From contig JAJIRX010000762.1 of assembly GCA_023853785.1 (NCBI GenBank), forward strand, positions 62,001 to 126,000: a stretch of 64,000 bases of DNA, read 5' to 3'. This DNA is from Psilocybe azurescens (lineage: Eukaryota > Basidiomycota > Agaricomycetes > Agaricales > Agrocybaceae). Positions 1-11,606 of this stretch are shown here, piece by piece; the first letter of the stretch is position 1, and every line of letters begins with the position of its first letter. A model generated the notes under the pieces. The model saw only the letters and a list, made by a program, of their open reading frames with translations. It made no database searches and had not been told where the DNA came from. The translations under genes were made by a program, and so were the position numbers.

Positions 1-3000
1 GCAGAATCGAAGTCAATGATGTCGGCAGTCCATCCGTTACGTGCGGCGAGTGCTAGAAGAAGTCGAAAGGAAGCAAATCGTGCAACTGGTGCATATGTCT
101 CGTAGTAGTCGACGCCCGTGGATCTGGGTGAAGCCTTTAGCAACCAGACGCGCCTTATACTTGTCAATTTCGCCGGCAGCATTCTTCTTGATACGCAATA
201 CCCATCGACATTTGGTGACGTTGGTGTTGGGTGGGCGTTCAACCAGGTCGAAGGTTCCGTTCGCTTTAAGCGATCCAAGTTCCTCCTTGATTGCTGTATC
301 CCACTTTGGCCAATCTGCATGCTTCCTCGCCTCCTCAAACGTTGGAGTCAGTCCCTCTGCTCCATCCATTACCGCCGCCATTGCATACTCCGCCACTTCG
401 ACCATCTCCCAAGCATCTTCCGCCTCTTCTGCCATCCCACCTGCCTCAGATCCCTCCTGTATTCCCTTGGGCAATAACGGATCCGTTGCTCTGTTGCTCA
501 TCACGCCAACACCATCCCTCAACCTCTTCACGTAATTGGATTCCTTTCGAATGCGTGCGCTTCTGCATGGGCCTTGGGGCTCCAGGTCCTCTGGAGGTTC
601 GTCTCTGAACCGATTTTCGACGTGATCCGTTGGAACTCTGGACTCAGGCTCCTCAACATCTTCGACAGTTTCAGCGTTTGGAAGTGGATGGTTCGTCTGG
701 AGGCGTCCCACGCGACGAAAGGTTCCTTCTCCCCCTCAAGTGGTGCGGCCTCCACAAATATTTCATCCTCAAAATTGAACTTGACGCTTGGTTCAACGGT
801 AATTGAGCGCTTTTCTGCCCAATATATGCGGTGAGCGTTACTTTCTTCGTCAAATCCCATCCACCTCCCAATCTTCGAGCGGGCTTGAAGCTTGTTGTTG
901 TCGTCATCGTGAACGCGAACTCTGCAGCCCCATGGATGAATATCGGCGAGATTGGGCTTTACACCATGGAATGCTTCGTGTGGCGTTTGACCCTTGAGGC
1001 TACGTGTCCAGGTGCAATTCTTAAGGTAAACGGCATGTCGACAGGCTTCTCCCCAAAGAAAATTAGGGAGACCACTCTCATGTAGCATTGCTCGAACCTT
1101 AGCTAGAATTGTTCGGTTGAGGCGCTCCGAAACACCATTGTATTCTGGGCGTATCATGGACAGTGAGGTGGCGAATGGTGCCGGACAGACGAAGGTGGTC
1201 AGAAAATTCATTACTGAGGTATTCTCCCCCTCGATCCCGAACGAAGGGCTTTGATGGCGACTCCTTTTTGGACTTTCAGAAAGGCTTCGGTATGACAAAT
1301 AGGGCGTCAAGGCTTCATCTTTGGTGCGTAAAAGAAGAGGTGGGTGTAGCGACTGAAATCATCTGTAAAGCTAATATAAAACTTCTTCCGATTGATTGTT
1401 TCCGACAGGTGCTGGCCCCCAAAGATCGGAATGGATTTCGTCGCCCACTGCCTTTGACCTTTCATCCTCCTTCTGCCTTCGTATTGCCTTCCGCTCCCCT
1501 TTTGCCCATTCACAAGATTCACAAACAGTCGCTTCGCTGTCTGGATCAAGTAAAATTCCAGTCACCAACTTTTTCTCCACTAAGCGCCGGGCGCGTTCGT
1601 GCGAGACATGCCCCAAACGACGATGTAATTCATCAATCGTCAACATCTCCTCCGCTTTCCCAGCAGACTCTCCCTCAGGACGAAGTCGCGTACACGCCGG
1701 TATAACCCCCCTTTCACCATAACTTTGCCTAAAAGTTGACGATTCTTATCGTAAATTCGGCAGCTTTCTCCGTGGAAAACCAAAGTCGATCCTGACAATG
1801 CAATCCTACTGATGGAGACAAGGGTGACAGCGCATCGACGGGCGCATAGAGGACGTCCTTTAAAAGGACACGAGATTGACCCCCAGGACCATTAGGTATG
1901 AGGATATACATATCTCCCTTGCCAATTGCGCTGAACGTGCGGTTGTCAGCTGCCGAAATTGGCTTCTCTGGAATCTCCACATAATTAATGAATCTGTGGC
2001 GGGCACCCGACATATGGCGAGTAGCTCCCGAATCGTAAAGATCGACATCTGTCGGAGTGGTGAGTTCTTCAACACTCTTGCTGGTGGTGTAGGCTTCGTC
2101 GACGATGGGAATAAAATTAGCAGGTCCTAGATAGAACTCCTCATCTTCGTCAACCTCCTCATCTTCAGCATCTTCTTCGTTGCAAGTATCTTCGGAATCT
2201 TCAAGTGAGGCTCATCGGGAACATAAGTGGAGGGGTTAGACGAAACATCGAAGTGTTCAGCTACTACATTGGAGGTTTGAGGAGAATAATCTTCATCTTC
2301 ATCATCAGAATCGTCAGAATCGGAAGCAGATTCGAGTGCTGGCATGTCACTATCTGTGTCGCTATCCGAAGACCAGGACTCCGTGTCGGATACTGGCTCA
2401 AATAAATCCTGAGTGAAGTCGAAGTCTGTGGATGGGGATGAGAAAAATGTTGAAGCAGTGTCTGAATCCGAATCGTCGTCGATAATAGAAGCCATCCAAG
2501 CTTCATCTGGCGAATCCGAATCGTTTGCAGCTGCCTTAGCTGCAGAGGTGCTAGCTTCCTTCCCTTTATCATCCGATTTCTCCTTCTCCTTCACTTTCCC
2601 CTTTCCCTTCTGTCGCTCTTTTCCCTTCCCTTTCTGATGCTCTCCCTGACCTTCCTTTCCACCACCTTTTGCCCAGCAGTCCGACTTAAAATGCCCCTTC
2701 TTTTTGCAATTGAAGCATTCTATATCCTTCCGACGGCTCGAGCTTCCTTTCTGACTCTTCTCTGAGTCGTTGGAATAGAAGGCAACGTTCTCGCCGTCCT
2801 TCTTGCCACTGCTCTTCGTTCTGAGGAGGCGGGCGCTCATATTCATCGGTTACACTTTGGATAAAGCTTTCGGGGGATGGGGCGTGAGAGGAATACTGTT
2901 GGGATTAGACGCAAACTGCGCCGCTGCAACGGTGGAATGACTGGCATCAATGACAGAGATGAAAGGATCATAAGAAGCGGGAGAGAACCCATGAGAATGG

Positions 3001-3567
3001 TGTAGAACTCGAGATCGTCAGGTGCATATCCCATAGACGCCAGGTCTTCGCTGGCATGAGACGCAGCTTCGCAAAATGCGCGCGAATATCACCCTTCTCT
3101 CCGCGAACGTTCCTCCTGCAAACGACGCCTAAGATCAACCCGAAACCATGCGGGATTTATTCTGGAAATTGTCTTGCAATGACGCCCCAGATGAGTTCAG
3201 CAGTTGATAGAGAACGAATCTTGAGGAAAAGAGAGTCTGGAATCGTCGCAGCAATCTGCTGTTTGACGATAGCCTCCTCTTGCTTCCATAACTTCAATGT
3301 CTTGCGATATTCTTCGACAGCAGTGAGCTGAGAGGCACTAAGCGCCGGCTGATCTGAAGGGGAATGTCCCTCAACAGCAGCAGCTTCAGCGGATGGTTGG
3401 GTGCCCAAGGGATTCTTCGGCATCGGTGCTGAGCCGTCCAAATGGTCCCCAAGACCACGGGCTTCGATAGAGATCATGAAGCGATCCCTGTAGACAACCC
3501 AGTTCGCTCCTGTGGCTTCCAGCTTTGGTATGCGCAAGAAATCATCGCCTAGTTTTGGTGTAGACAT
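1..3567 (-). CDS. copia gag-pol polyprotein, broken frame, partial
   Basis: The start codon is at 3565-3567 and begins MSTPKLGDDFLRIPKL, followed by a typical copia Gag N-terminus (trp-val-tyr-arg-asp segment, about residues 20-30). A CCHC zinc knuckle (CFNCKKKGHFKSDC) lies near 2690-2735. The protease signature DSGAT is near 2025-2040. The GAG pre-integrase zinc motif (HRRLGH, then CESC) is near 1530-1640, followed by the integrase core (SFTDDFSRYTHLFF; later EYNGVSERLNRT) at about 600-1400. The RVT_2 start (KCRWVLRIKKN, YKARLVAKGFTQ) is at about 90-250. Between these blocks the frame shifts several times (near 3160, 2850, 2130, 1720, 1300 and 530), so no single frame covers the polyprotein. 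The product would assemble virus-like particles and copy and integrate the element. Confidence 0.85.
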
Positions 3568-3625
3568 TGTAGAGTTTGGATAATGGTTATTTGTGAGTAA
3601 ATTCGATTTTTAGAGACTGAGGTCG

Positions 3626-3637
3626 GGGCCCATAACC
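3626..3637 (-). other. Retrotransposon primer-binding site (initiator-tRNA half-molecule type)
   Basis: The minus strand reads GGTTATGGGCCC between the LTR-like repeats and the gag start. This complements the initiator tRNA-Met anticodon stem-loop (GGGCCCATAACC, with anticodon CAT) rather than a tRNA 3' acceptor end. That is the arrangement known for Drosophila copia and yeast Ty5, which prime from a 5' half of tRNA-iMet. The match to those families comes from memory; the complementarity is visible in the sequence. Confidence 0.65.
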
Positions 3638-3788
3638 TATGGAACAATATGATAGCTCAGTCAATGTGGAATAGACTTAATATATTTGTTGTAGTACCTA
3701 TGGAACAATATGATAGCTACAGGAAGTCAACACCAGTTTATATAAGATAAAGAAATGCTAACTCACCTCAGTCAATGTGGAATAGACT
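3635..3788 (-). repeat. LTR-like segment with interleaved direct repeats and TATA box
   Basis: A 23-bp unit (beginning ACCTATGGAACAATATG on the plus strand) occurs at 3635-3657 and again at 3696-3718. A second 22-bp unit (CTCAGTCAATGTGGAATAGA...) occurs at 3656-3677 and 3767-3788. The units are therefore interleaved as A-B, A, B. A TATA-like box (minus strand TTATATAAA) is at 3737-3745, in the right place to transcribe toward gag. This is probably the 5' LTR of the copia element with an internal duplication, but its outer end is not defined. Confidence 0.6.
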
Positions 3789-4189
3789 GAGGGGAGTAGC
3801 TACGAAATTGAAGCAGTATATACGAGAAGTTTTGGCTGGGCATTTTGCCCAAGCCATACGAAGCAAAAGGTGTCCATAAGGTACTATAGAGTGCGTGCGC
3901 GCAACGGCTGTGCGCGCACCATACGAACTGAAAGAATGGAAAGATCTAAAAGGAATGATCACCGTAGTACACGGTTTGGTACAAAATATTCAATACAAGT
4001 CGGTGAAGGTAAATATCGCCAAGCTTTGGAAACCATCACAGATCATGATTTGATCATGGTACCTCCAGAAGGAATGAAAGTGTTGAAGGCGAAACGCCTT
4101 GTTCTGGCTCGATAGCATCAGTGATAAAATTGGCACCTACAGTAGAGTGGAAAGTCAGATAGCTTTGAGCAACAATTATTTTATAACGA
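3789..4189. other. Intergenic, with a paired palindromic octamer
   Basis: No gene is recognised here. Two copies of the self-complementary octamer TGCGCGCA lie at 3896-3903 and 3911-3918, separated by seven bases, and could form a small hairpin. An open frame at 3870-4115 has no recognisable family and its composition does not suggest coding. Confidence 0.4.
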
Positions 4190-5905
4190 CTTAAATTTAG
4201 TGGACTTGCATTTTTCGCCAACGGTATACGCAGTCGCTGTGTAGTTGGCATACCCTTAGATCACCAGGACGCAACTTGACGCAACATTAACTAACAGACA
4301 TACCTAAAGAATGGCCCGCAATGATGAGTGGAACAGTAAAGAGGTCGGCAACCCGAAGATTTGTAGTGCCATAGACCTTGGGCAATTGGATAAAGGAAAA
4401 GTGTTGTCAATATTTCGTATTTCTTCGGACGCTTGGTAGGAGTACCTTATATTCAGAATCGACGACCCCACTTTTGTCAAGTGGAAGCATAGAATAATTT
4501 TCAACGCTGTCTTTATGAGAACGTCAGACAACTTTCAATACTCCAAGCAGAAGTGTGGCATACCGACGAAAGTACCTATAACCATGTTCTTATGTACTTT
4601 GAGGTCCAGATATAGAGACGTTATTCTCCGTTGCGACTAGTAAGAGCTTTGTTGAATATATAGGTATCTCCAAACTCTGAATTAGAGTCGCAAGTTGTAC
4701 CTGGAACAATCTCGCGCGCGATTCCCGATTTAAGTTTCGAATTGAGGTGATGCAACAGAATGTCCTCGTCTGTAGACACGACTTAAGGGAATCTTGCAGA
4801 ATATTTATAGTTTCGACACATACCAAATGCACTTTTCAGGCAATGAGGATCAATGTCCGGGTGTCCTCCGAGGTCCTTGCTCCTTGCGTGCTAGAGTTCA
4901 ATTACAGTTAATTGAGAACTTGTGGCGGCCTTTGAAAGTGACGGGCGCCTACAACTGTTCCTCGAGAGATTAAATGCACCACAGCTCCCAGAATAGTCAA
5001 ATAGTTCTTCCTTACCTCGGGTTCGGCTGGATAATAAATTGCAGAATAATTTGATTGATCTGAATGCAATACAGAAATAGATACACACGACGCTCGGTAC
5101 CAGGAAATAGCCCAGGATAGACGATGATCTCTAGGTCTGGCAAATTATTATTTCTGAGGGTCTTAACCTGCAACTTTAACTGTTCAAACAATCCGGGAGC
5201 TAAACCTCCACTGACTTGACGCTTCTTCACTTCATGTTCGACAGAGGGATGAAGGCAAACGAAGTTATTCCAAGTATGGGATGGTCTTCTGCAATAGCAG
5301 CACTAAAATGGGATCAGCTCACTTAGATAAATCAAGAAGTGGCATGCTACTCAACTGAAGGATTTCGTAGGGTAGGTTAGAATCCAGTTCGAAATAAGTA
5401 CCGGTAAAGGCATGTTCTTGCATGTTTTCGCCCACTCCAGGTAAGTTCACCACCTATTTTTTCGGGAATCTGAGGTCTCCCAATACCCGATAGCTCCAAA
5501 ATTTGCGGCGACTTAACAGTTCTAGAGAAGTACATCAGACTTAAGACTCAGAGGTCTGGTCGAAACGCTTCTATACAGGAAATAGATGTAAAATTTACCC
5601 CTCAGCGATAAATACCCCAATCCCCGATTTGACAACATACAATTCATCGCGGTGAATGAATTTGATACTAGACATTGATAAGTTTGAATTGGGGTCAGTG
5701 GCGGCGTTAAACACGACCCGCGAAATGTGAGCTTCAGTCAGAACCTTCCAGCAAATATGAGTAGGAAGTTAGAACATGAGTGACAGAATAAGGGTAATCA
5801 AATACCATCAAATATGATGTTCAAGATTTGGGAGGAGATATGCAGTAACAGAGGTATTACGGGACCGAGTCTTTGGATTACAAGTCTCGAGGGAGGTGCG
5901 TCACG
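4190..5905 (-). pseudogene. GMC oxidoreductase pseudogene (aryl-alcohol-oxidase-like), 5' truncated
   Basis: The minus strand carries the C-terminal two thirds of a GMC flavoprotein in family order. The pieces are TRSRNTSVTAYLLPN (about 5830-5860), KVLTEAHISRVVF (about 5705-5745), TVKSPQILELSGIG (about 5475-5520), LPGVGENMQEHAFTGTYF (about 5385-5445), GITSFAFIPLSNM (about 5235-5270), LPDLEIIVYPGLFPG (about 5095-5145), KNYLTILGAVVHLISRGTV (about 4945-5010), DIDPHCLKSAF (about 4830-4860) and VYGTTNLRVADL (about 4335-4380). The tail YTATAYTVGEK follows at about 4210-4245. Two introns still look spliceable, but the frame changes repeatedly, in-frame stops occur in the C-terminal half, and the FAD-binding N-terminus (GxGxxG region) is absent. 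The intact family oxidises alcohols or sugars with FAD. It lies beside the copia element, which suggests a repeat-eroded locus. Confidence 0.82.
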
Positions 5906-6941
5906 TCTAGTAGATATTATAAGGAATATATGGTAGATAGCGGAGGTGGAGAGGTCGGCGGCGGAGGTGCCGCCTCGTCTCCAGGGCGTAGAGAGCTGAT
6001 GAAAGTGCTGAATGGTGACCCCCTTTTCGCACTTCTAAAGGTTCTACTCTACGTGTAATGTACCTGAGTTATTATGTTACATGTATATTACATGTTAGGA
6101 TATACATTAATTTCGGTGATGGGTGGGTGGGATTTAAAGTGATGGTAGAATAGGGATTGGGTAAAGAGTGACTGTGAGCTATGCGAAAGGGTTGTGTAGT
6201 TGTCGTCGTGCGACTTCAAGCGTAGTGTAGGGGAAAATATATCGGCAAGTATCCCATTTCCGTTTCAATCTAAAAATCGATTATCATACAGTCTCCGAAA
6301 TCTATTGTTCGGGGGGAATGGGTCAGGTATTCTTGGAGGAGGTTACACTCCTCACTGAGTTAATAGAATACCTTCCGACTCGACCTTGCTATTAGCAGGC
6401 ACGAAACAAAGGAACTTCAGCGGTTCGCTTATGTGCATAGTCAGCTTCCCAAGTGGCCGAAGAATCAAGAGCCATTTGTGATTTGGCGGTAAGTCATGTC
6501 GAGAACCCAACAAGGAGAGAATTGGGTACACGGGCAAGGAAACGTTGAGGGCTTACTAGGGAAAATAATGTCTGCACTAAGCCATATGACGCTTCAGACG
6601 TTATTTGGAGGATGTTAATGAAGTTGATAACAAAACTTCAGCGCTTCAGCCTGAGTATTCATGCAGAAGAGGTCGTAAAGAATATATAACTTAGATGATA
6701 AAGGTGGAAGTCGTCGTTGGATCGTTGTAAAAGTGCTTTGGAAGAAATCTGTCGGAGGTCAATTTCCCACGGAACTACTCAAATCACAACTCTTTTGTAG
6801 TCAACACAACAGACATGTACAACAAAGAGCAGGAAAGTGAACACCCGCAAATCTAATATCCAATAATAAAATCCCATAAATTCTTTCCAAGAGCCGACCC
6901 ATCTATATTACAAAAAGAAAAGAGTTACTTGTGCGTACAAA
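5906..6941. other. Intergenic, no gene recognised
   Basis: About 1 kb of mixed composition. A short GC-rich block (about 5940-5995) is followed by AT-rich sequence with short repeats of TTACATGT-like words near 6075-6100. I found no match to the missing GMC N-terminus. The last part, from about 6790, is probably the 3' untranslated and terminator region of the downstream-reading minus-strand WW gene. Confidence 0.35.
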
Positions 6942-9900
6942 TTACGAATCCGACCAAGAGCTGTTGATAGTAGCGGCCAAGCTATCTCCCAACGACCCAA
7001 GATCGAAACCAACATTAAAAGCAGAAGGATCAGTTTGAGGGGTCGAAAAAGCCTGATCAAGACCATTGACAAACCCATTCAACCCCGAAGTATCAGTCTG
7101 CGAAGGATCTCCTCCAAGGGAGGCATTCGTGAAAGACTGTACGAGATTATCCATTACTCCACCTCCGCCAGCAGAGGGATCGCCATACAAAATCGAAGGG
7201 TCATATTGCGGCGGATCGGTGTTGAACCCTCCCCGTTGACAGCCGAATTGAGATAATCAGTTAACGATGGCTGCTGCTGTCCGCCATTATTGAAAGTAGA
7301 GTTGATCATATCCGTCAACGATGGCTGCTGCTGTCCTCCGCCAGTGAAAGTAGAATTGATCATGTCGGTCAGCGACGGCTGCTGCTGCTGTTGGGGTGAC
7401 TGTTGCCCTCCGTCGTTGAAAGTAGAATTTATCATGTCCGTATAAGACGGTTGCTGCTGCTGCTGCTGCTGTTGGTACAAATCCTGCATCTGATCATACA
7501 GCTTCATATACGGATCCTCCTCCTGTCCACCCCCTGGTTGTTGATTGGGGTTCGATTGGGGTTGATTACCAGCGGCTGCATGTTGAGGTTGTTGCCCACT
7601 ATTCTGAGGATGCTGTCCGGCATTCTGGGACGGCTGCCCTCCGGAATGATAACTTTGGCCTGCAGAAGCGTGAGTCTGCCCTCCTGTAGCTTGCCCTCCA
7701 GAAGCTTGCCCTCCAGTAACATGAGATTGTCCACTTGAAGCGTGGGTTTGTCCTCCAGAAGCTTGCGCCGCAGGTGCATGAGTCTGCCCAGAAGAAGGAT
7801 GGTTTTGTCCTCCAGAAGCTTGCCCTCCAGAAACGCTCGTATGTGTCCCAGAGATAGAGGTAAATTTTCCGGGAGCAGGTGCAGCGGCGTGTCCTCCTGC
7901 GGCAGAAGACTGAGGTCCAGAGCTCTGAGGATGTTGGGCAACGAGTGTGTTCTGAGATTGTTGCTGTTGCTGCCCCGCCTGCTGCTGCTGCTGTTGCGCG
8001 ACATAAGAAGCTTGACTTTGCTGCTGCCCCGCCTGCTGTTGTTGCTGAGGTACTCCATAAGGAACTTGGCCTTGCTGTTGTTGTTGCTGAGGCGCGCCAT
8101 ACGGAACCTGGACTTGTTGTTGCGCCGCCAGCTGTTGCTGATATTGACCCATATTTTGCTGCTGCTGCTGTCCTTGCTGGGGACCCCCGCCCTGCACCTG
8201 TTGGCCCTGAGCCGCCAACATGGCCTGAAGCAGCTGTATCTGCTGCTGCTGCTGCGCTTGTTGGAGACCCCGCCCTGCCCCTGTTGGCCCTGCGCTGCCA
8301 ACATGGCCTGAAGCAGCTGCATCTGCTGCTGCTGAGCAGTAGCCGCCTGTACACCCTGCTGTGCAAACTGCTGCCCTTGCTGTACCTGCTGATTCGCAAG
8401 CGTCTGGTACTGATTCTGCGCATTCTGTTGTTGAATATTCGCTTGTGCCGCCATAGTGTGTGCCTGGGTCTGTGCTGCTTGCGCCTGCAGCTGCGCCACC
8501 TTCTGCAGCCTCTGGACCTCAGCGATCAACGCCGCATAATCAACAGGGGCTTGTGGAATCGGCTTGTACGCCATACTGGCCTGCATCTGCGCCGCATTAA
8601 ACTGCTGTTGCTGCACGGTCAACGCATTGATAACCGCCTGATAATTCGCATTCGGACGGCCCTGCAAAACAGCCTGCAACTCCGATTCCCCAACGGGCGC
8701 GTTCTGCTTCGTGAACGCCGACTTGAACATCGCAGCTACCTTTGGATCAGTGACCAGATTCCCGACCGAGTTGGCAACCCTGGTCGATATTCCGGCCGTC
8801 TTAGCCAAGACTCCGATCATAGTCTTAGTAGCGAATCTGCCTAAGTTGGCTGCAGTTATATTATTCGACGGGCGGTTATACGTTTGTGGCATGAATGCCG
8901 CAGTTTGCGGAATGAACGCCGAGGTCTGTGGTGTGGATATTGAGGTGTTGTACGCAGGTTTCATGGTCGTCATTGCCGCCATATTATTTGGAGGAGACAT
9001 CGGCGGAGACGGCAGCGGAGCCATCGCCCGTGACGTTTGTGAGAACAGCACCGAGGAAGTAGGGGGTGAAGGCGCCGCCGAATTATTCGCAGACAAAGAA
9101 GACAACGACCCTTGCGAAGCAACCGCTTGGTTAACAGCTGCATGATTAACAGGATTCGTGGTCACCGTCGTATAATTCGGAAGCTGGTTCTGTTGAAACT
9201 GGCCATTCGGAGCCCGAGTTTGAGTGACCAGATGAGGCGTTTGGCGCAGGCCATTAACAGGAATGCCAGCTGCAGGATTAGGTGCATATCCAATTTGTTG
9301 TGCTTGTCCTGGTGCAAAGGTTTGCGACCGTTCGGGTGCATGCCGAGCATGATCTGGCAAAACTGCAGGACCGGCCTGTAGAGATTGTGCTCGATGCGGT
9401 TGATGACTGGGATCGTGAGGAGGAGAAAGGGAGGGGTTGGGACTATTGCCACTACCATTCCCATAATTCGGAGTCACATTGCCATAATTTGCCTGCGCAT
9501 TTGGCAAATTGTTCAATTGAGGCGGTGAATAAGGAGTCGGTGACGTCGCAGGCGATTCACCATGCGAAGACTGGGGAGGAGACGGTAACTGACGATGCCC
9601 CTGTGGCTGTTGAGCCGACGGTGCACGTAAAGGCGGAGTAGACGAATTCTGACTGCCCGTCCAATTGACGTACGATGTCGGTGGAGAAGAGGGTCCCATC
9701 AAGTTCCGATCGTTTGCCTGCGCCTGTGATGCTCCCGAAGCCGCCGACAGACTGTCCATACCCGTAGCATTGATCATCGGTGGCGCCGTCTTATTCATCC
9801 AACTCGCATAAAATTCTTGCGCTTTCGTGCGCCCGCTGGGCTGCGGCGAAACGGTCACCGGGGGCGGCGAAATGGATGACGAACCAGCAGAACTTCCAGG

Positions 9901-10200
9901 GCGAGAAGCTGCAGACACCACTTGCTTGCCCGCCGGTGCGAGATCGGCAGGGTGTGTGAAAGAGACTTTGGGCGGCATGATGTTCGTCTGAACGTAGTAC
10001 CTTGCCAAAACATCGACGTTAATCTTCCTTTCGTCTTTAACACAAAGCAGCCCAGCTTACCACATTTGTTTCCTGTAACCAAGCCATGAGATCCTGCCAA
10101 ACAGAGCCCTCAGAAATAGTACTCACGAAGATTCATAATGCTGCGCCCATCCCTCAGGAAGAGGCCGTGTATCCTGATTAACAGTAACTATATTCTCCAT
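6942..10200 (-). CDS. WW-domain, Gln-rich low-complexity protein (two single-base frame breaks)
   Basis: Exon 1 (10127-10200) starts MENIVTVNQDTRPLPEGW, the first half of a WW domain. A 126-nt intron in phase 2 joins it to exon 2 (6942-10000), which resumes YYVQTNIMPPKVSFTHP. The second signature Trp of the WW fold is a Phe here. The rest is low complexity: Pro/Ser-rich to about residue 400, a short helical segment with VANSVGNLVTDPKVAAMF, then Gln-rich, GGQ-repeat and PSLTDMINSTF-repeat regions. Two breaks interrupt exon 2. One is near 8264-8268, where a run of four G on the coding strand should be five. The other is near 7228-7231, again four G. Adding both gives 1,020 residues ending FVNGLDQAF...SSWSDS. 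WW domains bind Pro-rich ligands; the partner is unknown. It is tandem with a second WW gene at 11.6-12.6 kb. Confidence 0.8.
7232..7450 (-). repeat. Coding repeat, four units of PSLTDMINSTF
   Basis: Four imperfect copies of a 13-16 residue unit lie near the C-terminus of the WW gene: PSYTDMINSTF, PSLTDMINSTF, PSLTDMINSTF and PSLTDYLNSAV. They are separated by Gln/Gly linkers. At DNA level they are visible as repeated TTGATCATGTC-like words. They look like tandem short linear motifs on a disordered tail. Confidence 0.75.
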
Positions 10201-11606
10201 CTTGAGTGCCTACCTAGCAGGACAAAAACCCGTCCAATTAGCTGAAGCACCCAACACACAAAACTCTGTAGCGCTCACCAAAAACCAAAGAGGGGAAAGT
10301 AACGACACAGACATATCCAGCCAGACCCTTAAGTACAAGTTGATGCAGCTGTCGATCCGCTTTCATCGAGGGATGCCCACCGTCAGATCATGAGATAAAG
10401 ACAGATGCTTGTCTGCCCATGTTCCTGTCTCGCCAACAGCAGGCAATGCAGGGGCACGTCCGAATCGGCAGTCACTAGCCGGTTAATTGACGATTAAGCC
10501 GCCGCCGTCCCTCGAGATGGGACATCATAATTCATAAAGGGTCTACCGGGTTTGTAAGAAAGACATCACCGTGCCTGGAGGCTGGAGGAGTATCGATAAT
10601 CTAATAAAAGTCCAATAAGAGTGAGAAAACGAGAGAGTCAGCCACGAAAGCACAGCATGTGTGCGATAAGTAGCGCGCTGAAACTTCAGGAACAAGGCCC
10701 AATATCGGATTCAGATACCTCACCCGTGAGGCATAACTGATCATCGCCACACTTTTCGTCGATTGAACCCGCTCAGACGCTCCTGAAAGTCCGTTCACGG
10801 TCCCACGGGGAGCCTCCTTCAAAAAAGCTGTGAACGCGCGGCGCCCCGCCCAACACCCCATCTGGCTAAATGAACAGCGCATTTTTAGTATTTATTGTCT
10901 TTTTAGGCGCCGAGGAGTGTTCATGGTCAGTGATAAGATGTTGTCATGGCCGCGTAAGATTTCAAAAAATGTGTCAAGGGTGTCTCGTATTTGCAGTTCG
11001 ATGGCAGGGTTAGAAATGCTGACAGACATTTAAGAATCAAGATCAGTCAACAATGAACGTTCTTAATCGCTTTCTCACGGTACACGCATAAGTAACATTC
11101 ACAACAATGCACTTCGGATACGCCGTAGATGCGAACAGCAACGATGAAACAGGTCAAAGAACAGAGATAGACAAAGAAAAGACGACCATCATCATCAACA
11201 TCGGACTGATAGGCATGGTTGTTTAATTGAACGGACTACATATATTTGGACTACATACTATGTACTATGTCATATTGTGAGAAGCAAGTGAAAAGAGGTG
11301 AAATGAGTAAGCCAAAAGATCCTATGAATAGACTGAAAAATCGCCATGATCGAAAGAAAAAGACAGAAATAAAGGAAATTGCAGTTATATGGATGGATAG
11401 ACAGGGATTTGGCAAAGAAAAATGGGTACTCGTAAAAACATAAACATACAACGATACGCTCCCGACAACCAAGAACGACCGCGAAACGAAAATTAAACTT
11501 AAAGGCGTTCAACGACGCGAAGAGCCTCTACCAATCACCGCCGCCGAAATCATCACCACCACCACCATAATCTATAAGGAGAAAGTAGATAAGTAGGTGT
11601 ACATCA
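10201..11606. other. Intergenic between the two WW genes
   Basis: About 1.4 kb with no supported gene. It must hold the promoter of the WW gene starting at 10200 and the 3' end of the WW gene ending at 11607. Open frames of 65-95 codons here resemble no family and overlap on both strands. Confidence 0.4.

Larger units (their letters stand above)
1..3790 (-). mobile_element. Ty1/copia-type LTR retrotransposon (truncated by window edge)
   Basis: Reading the minus strand from about 3790 downward gives the copia order: an LTR-like region with a TATA box, a primer-binding site, gag with a zinc knuckle, aspartic protease, integrase, then reverse transcriptase. The order protease-integrase-RT is what separates copia (Pseudoviridae-type) from gypsy elements. 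The reverse transcriptase is cut by the window start, so the 3' half and 3' LTR lie outside. The coding region changes frame several times. Some breaks may be the same homopolymer errors seen in the host genes, so I cannot say whether this copy is dead. The outer LTR boundary and target-site duplication were not resolved. Confidence 0.9.

Noticed and set aside
5873..6560. Missing FAD-binding N-terminus of the GMC relic
   Set aside because: Both strands were read for GxGxxG and the substrate-entry motifs; none was found, so the relic is treated as truncated.
7640..7860. Regular DNA repeats that might suggest a CRISPR-like array
   Set aside because: The repeats are in-frame GGQ-type codon repeats without uniform spacers, in a eukaryotic gene.
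7403..8844. Several long open frames on the plus strand and in other minus frames across the Gln-rich WW gene
   Set aside because: They are poly-Leu/Arg/Cys shadows of CAG/CTG-rich repeats and lack any domain pattern.
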